Source: Escallonia rubra (taxonomy: Eukaryota; Streptophyta; Magnoliopsida; Escalloniales; Escalloniaceae). From it: 64,000 bases of DNA. The stretch lies in NCBI GenBank assembly GCA_033065855.1, contig JAVXUO010002348.1:1-64000 (forward strand), read 5' to 3'. Under the pieces are notes generated by a model. That model did no database searches. It had not been told where the DNA came from and saw only the letters and a program-made list of their open reading frames with translations. Position 1 is the first letter of the stretch, and each line of letters starts with the position of its first letter. This document shows, one piece after another, positions 59,180 to 64,000 of the stretch. The position numbers and the translations under genes were made by a program.

Positions 59180-60293
59180 CAATTCGCAATACTTTCATCT
59201 GGATACATGTCCATGTTGGAAGTACTGACTGCATCTGCTATGCAATCAGTAACTGCGAATGCTTTAAGAGCTTGTAATAGAGAAGTATAGGCTGTATGGT
59301 CTCTTTCAAGAACTTCCCATTCCATACATGTGCTACATCCAATGTCCACTGATTCCTTTCTGGAGTTTGGTTCAACCAAACGAGCATCCTGAGGAAAATA
59401 TTTCACACACAACTGCTTACAAAGTCCATTTTCAATCACTGCAAACGTAAAGTCAACGAGAACCAATTACACAACATCCCACGCAGCCCCTCTACGGGTC
59501 TATTATACTTACAAATACGTTGGCCTGCTTAGAGCCTTTACAAAAAGAAGGTGCAACTATCTTTTTCCATCACCTAAACTTGATAAACCAGGAAAGAGCA
59601 ACTAATATATACATCTAAGAAACATAAGCTGAAAAATGTCAAAAAACTCTAACTAATTTTATGACAAGGAGAAAAAAAAACTTATTTTGCTTCTTTTGGC
59701 ATTTAGCAGGAGACCGACATCAAAAGTATCTAAGACAGTCATCTTAGATCAGCAGCATTCAAGATGCACCAAAGGATACTCCTTTCAGTTACTACTTTTC
59801 TTAATTTTCTAGCTTTCACTTCTTTGTTTTGTTTAATCGAATGTTCTGTATTATTGCAGCTTCTTCAACTTAATCATTCCCAATTTCCATTTCCTATTAG
59901 GGGTAAAGATTTGAAAGTTCTCAATTAGCCTGCGTCAAAATCGTTCCAGAAACAGAAAAGAAAATTGCTTAACTTTAACTGCACCAATAATATAACTAAA
60001 AACAATCAAACTTGGCCTACTTTTTCTTATAGTTGTCAAATAGAAGTACTCATTTTTATACACGTATTTATGTCGCAAATGCATAAAATAAGTAAGAAGT
60101 TACAGAAAAAGAAACATGATACGTAGAGCGCAACAACAAAACAATAAATTGAGTGTCGCAGCTAACCAAAATGGCGCCAGAAGCGTGAAACGGATGTAGC
60201 ATGAATGAGATCAGACGGAGCATCCAGATACATCAGAATATTAAGTGACATGTCAGTTTTAAGCCATTGCAGAAAATCAATATGAGACTCCAT
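59180..60293 (-). pseudogene. F-box protein (At4g00755-like), 5' exons, copy 2
   Basis: Exon 1 (60293-60167) encodes METHIDFLQWLKTDMSLNIL and the F-box, with IHATSVSRFWRHF where copy 1 differs. Exon 2 (59438 down to about 59180) is open throughout: IENGLCKQLCVKYFPQDARL, EPNSRKESVDIGCSTCMEWE, HTAYTSLLQALKAFAVTDC and YPDESI. It is three residues shorter than copy 1 after FPQ but lacks the copy 1 frameshift. The family continues with a C-terminal beta-rich domain that I cannot find downstream, so this copy also appears truncated. Confidence 0.75.
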
Positions 60294-61309
60294 TTCAATA
60301 AACACAGCAGAACCTTAGCCAAAATACTTTAGTCTGTTCGAACCTCCAAACCTACAGTAACACTGTAAGAGTTAGAGCTCCAAAAGGTAGTGCCATAGAA
60401 AATTTTGACAAAAATGACCGTAATCCTTTGTTTCCACTTTTGCGGATCTGGAATTGTGTTCACTAATTCAAATTCTGTTTTTGAAAACACTAAATGTACT
60501 CATTCAAAACACCAGTCAAATATGCCTTGCACATAATTTTACCAAACCTTCTTGGAATTTACCCCACTAATCTTGACACCAAAAATGTCCAGCGTAGGTG
60601 TAATTTTCATAGTATCCAATTCCACCATGGTTATCATGTTTAGGAGATCAATATCCAAACATGCTTGTAGCCGGTGCCATCTTCTCTGAAAGGGCACCTT
60701 TGTCATATTTTGAAAGATAGGAAAACAAGAACAGTCAAGAAATTACCCAAACATAGCGTACGTATAATTCTAATCGGTGTGATGTGTGCTCGCAAAGGCA
60801 TTGATTGAGCTCAACAAAGACTAAAGTAAGTAATCACCCTAACAGTCTATTCCAACGCAAGGTATTGAATTTTCGAAAATGTGACAATTGGCCAAGCAAA
60901 ACTCCAATGACTAAAAACAGTTAAGCAAGAGTCTAGTCCTCAGATAACAAATACTTCATCTGTTTCATTGCTTTTGGCCCTTTTGACATTTTACGGACTC
61001 CTACAAGAGATTTAGTACATGTAAACACCGACTTTCCTCATAATCCTGGCTTGACTTGCCAAACATAACGCAATCTTTACACGTACCAAAATCCATCCCA
61101 AGATTTCGTAAAATGTGAAAGAAGGAAATTCAATGACACGGAGGGTGTTACAATACTGCCAATTGAATGGTAACTTCTTATGCATCGAGAAAGGGAAGCA
61201 CACTAATTCACTGAAAGCAAAAAGAATAACAATTTAAGCAAACAGAGAAAATAGAGTTTAATAAAGAAGTAGAAAGCAAATTACGTTGCGAGGTGAAGGT
61301 TCATGGACA

Positions 61310-61885
61310 TTTCAGAACACAGGTTTTTCTTTCAGAGGCCAGTGCTTCCCATGAGCCCAAAATCATCGTCTCTCAAATCCTCATTTGAATTCCTAACCTT
61401 GAATCTACTCTTTTTTCAGAATCATTACTGCCATTCCAACTGCTGGCGTTCTAGTCCTTCTTGTAGTGCTTGACGGTAGCCTCAATTGTTTCCATGATTA
61501 GAATATGTCGGTTAACCCTAATGCTGCAACGTAGTGTTTCTAAACCCAAACATAAAGCAACTTTCTACGACAGCTTCCTCAGAAAATCAAACGTGCTCTT
61601 TAATCCAATTACAACATGGACGGAAAACTCAAAATGCTAAAACATATCATCCATAGGAGATATTTTCTTATTTGTGTTATCCCCCACCTCCACCTTAACT
61701 TAGAAACAATTGGATCTTAAAGGGAAACATTATCATTAAATAGTATAATACCATAAAACTTGGTAAAGTTATAAGAGCTTACACAAATAGGTGGTGTGGA
61801 ATGACCCCTTCCCCTGCTTCTTTAACGAGAATTTTAAGCTTTTGCAGAGCTGAATATAATTCGGTTAGAGGTCCTATAGAAATGT
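61310..61885 (-). pseudogene. Unrecognised two-exon gene fragment, copy 2
   Basis: Exon a (about 61885-61790) reads PLTELYSALQKLKILVKEAG and EGVIPHHLF. Exon b (61500-61310) has lost its start (a deletion relative to copy 1 removes the acceptor and first codons), then reads ETIEATVKHYKKD and later GLMGST. It is more damaged than copy 1. Confidence 0.4.
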
Positions 61886-62055
61886 AAGCAAATAAATAGA
61901 TAGATAGAGAGAGTTTAATTGTTTAAGGAAATCGGTACTTTTTCCTTTTCTCATGTGATCTAAAGATAATTGGATATTGCAAAAGGCAAAAAGTAACAAA
62001 TAAAGGATCAACGGATATCCAAAAGCATACCAAATCCACTTCCATTAGAGGCTTG

Positions 62056-62160
62056 GCTTTGGTGGTGGAATTTGCTTTCGTAAAGTTAGTGAGCCCTTCA
62101 CCGGTGTCGCTTCTGATCTATTAGGCTTATGCGCTTTAGCAGAGGAAGGGAATCTGCAAG
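62056..62160 (-). other. Possible exon end, unrecognised
   Basis: After an acceptor (cttgcag) the minus strand reads FPSSAKAHKPNRSEATPVKG, then SLTLRKQIPPPKPSL and a TAA. The basic, Ser/Pro-rich tail looks like coding sequence. It lies upstream of the unrecognised gene fragment on the same strand; a link is possible but not shown. Confidence 0.3.
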
Positions 62161-64000
62161 ATAAATCAAATCCCCACATGCTCCACTCTTCTAATAACTG
62201 CTTCTAAACACAAAAGCTAAGCAATATAAATCTGCACAAAATTCATAGATGAACCTATGATAACAAGAATCTTTCAAGAAAGGAAGGCATGAAATTTGCA
62301 ATTACAACTAGAACCCCATAAAAATGATCTTTTTCTAACAAATTTATCCTAAAACCACTAATCAACGTTGACAATGAAACACACAATACCCAGAAACTAT
62401 AAAGACACAAACTCAAATTTTCCCCCTTCCCTCCACTTTCGTAGTAACCAAGCATAAGAAGAAAGTAAATTAAAATGATCAAGAAGAAGCCATAAACTTT
62501 CGCCAACCCTACTTAATCAAAAGACACAAACATTAATTTTGTGACTATCCTCCATCTTCACACGAACCAAGCAAGAAAAGAAATGAAAATTGACAAAATG
62601 AACACCAACAGATTCAACTTACATTAACAAAAATATCTACATTCACTAATAAAACTATTACATTATCTACGAGAAGAACCCATATACATAATGGTAAACA
62701 AAGAAGATATCATTACAAATTATCTATTTTAGAGGTCCCTTATCTAGGATCATCAACAACTATGTGAAATGGTTGTTCCTCTTGGCATAATACTTTCACA
62801 TAAAGAGAACTGAGCACCCGTTAATTGCGATGGAGGGTATTGCAATTATTCAAATATAATCATCATGTAGAGTATTTCAAAATTTATCAATTAAACCACA
62901 ATTGGAATTTACAAAACAAAGTAAACTCTGGAAGATAAGAAGAAAAATTGGGAATAAACGCAAACGCACACCACCCTTACTTGACACTTTCATCCATAAT
63001 TGACAGATAAATTTGTACTTTTAATTTGTATAAAAACACTAAAAATATTCAAATTTAAAACAGGTTTCATGAACAAAGGAAACTAATTTTCGAGTGTTTC
63101 AACCGTATCTCCTCTTCAAATTTGCAAACTATTCGCAAATGCTTATGATTAAAGTAGATCAATGTATCATTTATCAAAAAGTAAAATCGACTAATACTGC
63201 AAATCACTAAAAGTTCGTAGTGCTTTTCCTCTATCTTAAAGCCTATAGACTCAGGTTTGATTGCTGAAAATCAAGTATTCAAGTTCACTTTGAAAGTATG
63301 AGCTTCCCAAAACATAAAAAAAAAGATCAAAGGGTACTTCTACTTGTTTTCTTATACATTTTAAACTGAATAGTGAATACCCAACTTTATTGCTTAACTT
63401 TTCTGCCTTACAAACAATAAGAGGGCCACAATGCAATCCTCGTGTTGACCTTGGGATTGCACCTTGAGCTTTTAAAACTGAAAAAGTTTATGATACAAAG
63501 CCCATTTATTGCTTGGATAGATTTTATTTAGTCATTCATGTTGCTCTACCTGGTCAGTCAGTCATCCCTGTGCGTCAAAGAGAAACCCATTTGCGTTCCA
63601 AATTTCTTGTTATTTGCTATTAGTTATGGATTTAGCATTCATGTAGAGAGGAAAAGGTATGGCTTCTTGTCAAACTCCAGTGGCCAAAACTCCAAAAACA
63701 TGAATCACTTACGTGCCTTTACATTGCATGTTTTCATGCCAGAATTGGAGAATTCAGCATAAACACCAATATAGCAAATTTTAATCCAATAAGCGCATTT
63801 CAGTTTAGACTTTGAAACTTGCAATTGAAACCCAAGTAACAATATCAACCGAAACCCAATTCTCAGATTATCACACATAAGAGATAATATTGATCGCAGC
63901 ATTAATAAGAGCTAAATTTAAGCTGTACGTTGGAAATCATTTCATAATTGCATGCTCCACTCGGTCAACCAAATTTAAAGTTCAACTTCAAATTCAAGTC
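62161..64000. other. AT-rich sequence, no gene seen
   Basis: No recognisable coding region, RNA gene or element. Short open frames at 62255-62506 and 63538-63902 have low-complexity or hydrophobic content without conserved motifs. Confidence 0.5.

Larger units (their letters stand above)
57690..61970. repeat. Segmental duplication C, copy 2
   Basis: Direct repeat of 24420-28700. It differs by scattered substitutions, a 12-base insertion near 58101, a 9-base deletion in the F-box exon and a deletion near 61495 in the unrecognised gene. It continues to about 61970, where copy 1 meets the Mutator-like element. Confidence 0.95.

Overview
The window is plant nuclear DNA, most likely from a eudicot. 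The evidence is multi-exon genes with short GT-AG introns, plant-type protein families (LAZY/DRO1 'IGT' family, DUF1677, an F-box protein resembling Arabidopsis At4g00755) and a dense layer of plant transposons (LINE, hAT, Mutator-like, Helitron, solo LTR). All assignments were made by eye from translated sequence and motifs; nothing was searched.

Layout. 0.9-8.7 kb (minus) holds the best gene in the window, a class II poly(A) polymerase / CCA tRNA nucleotidyltransferase-family protein whose splice junctions almost all join in frame. A hAT MITE with an 8-bp target duplication sits in one of its introns. 9-11 kb holds small repeats and a frameshifted 3' remnant of a mitochondrial phosphate carrier gene. 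12.1-13.1 kb (plus) holds a gene with a linker-histone (H15) winged-helix domain followed by an Asn-Gln repeat; candidate exons of unclear status follow to 14.4 kb. 15-17.8 kb holds an intron-containing degenerate second copy of the polymerase gene, broken by a 0.7 kb direct duplication, a LINE RNase H fragment and a Helitron-like end. 18.35-23 kb (minus) is a decayed LINE with endonuclease, reverse transcriptase, zinc finger and RNase H regions.

24.4-62 kb is a mosaic of rearranged duplications. A block of about 4.3 kb at 24.4-28.7 kb is repeated in direct orientation at 57.7-62 kb. Each copy carries the first two exons of an F-box gene and two exons of an unrecognised gene, and a third copy of the unrecognised exons lies inverted at 48.7-49.3 kb. 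Beside the first block is a Mutator-like element that carries a broken DUF1677 gene. Next come a broken LAZY/DRO1-like gene and a large inverted duplication (31.05-38.04 kb against 44.34-48.49 kb). Each arm carries an RPA70-like single-strand DNA-binding gene, and a decayed Helitron Rep (HUH) gene lies between the arms. RPA-like genes are known Helitron passengers in plants, so this core is read as the remains of an autonomous Helitron that was inverted, partly duplicated and later hit by a LINE-like insert and a solo LTR, both of which are in the left arm only.

49.3-53.4 kb is bounded by 320-bp inverted repeats. 55.3-56.3 kb is a hAT-like element with an 8-bp target duplication. 62.2-64 kb shows no convincing gene. 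Probably functional: the polymerase-family gene, possibly the H15 gene, and possibly fragments such as the F-box exons at 59-60 kb. Nearly everything else shows stops, frameshifts or missing exons.
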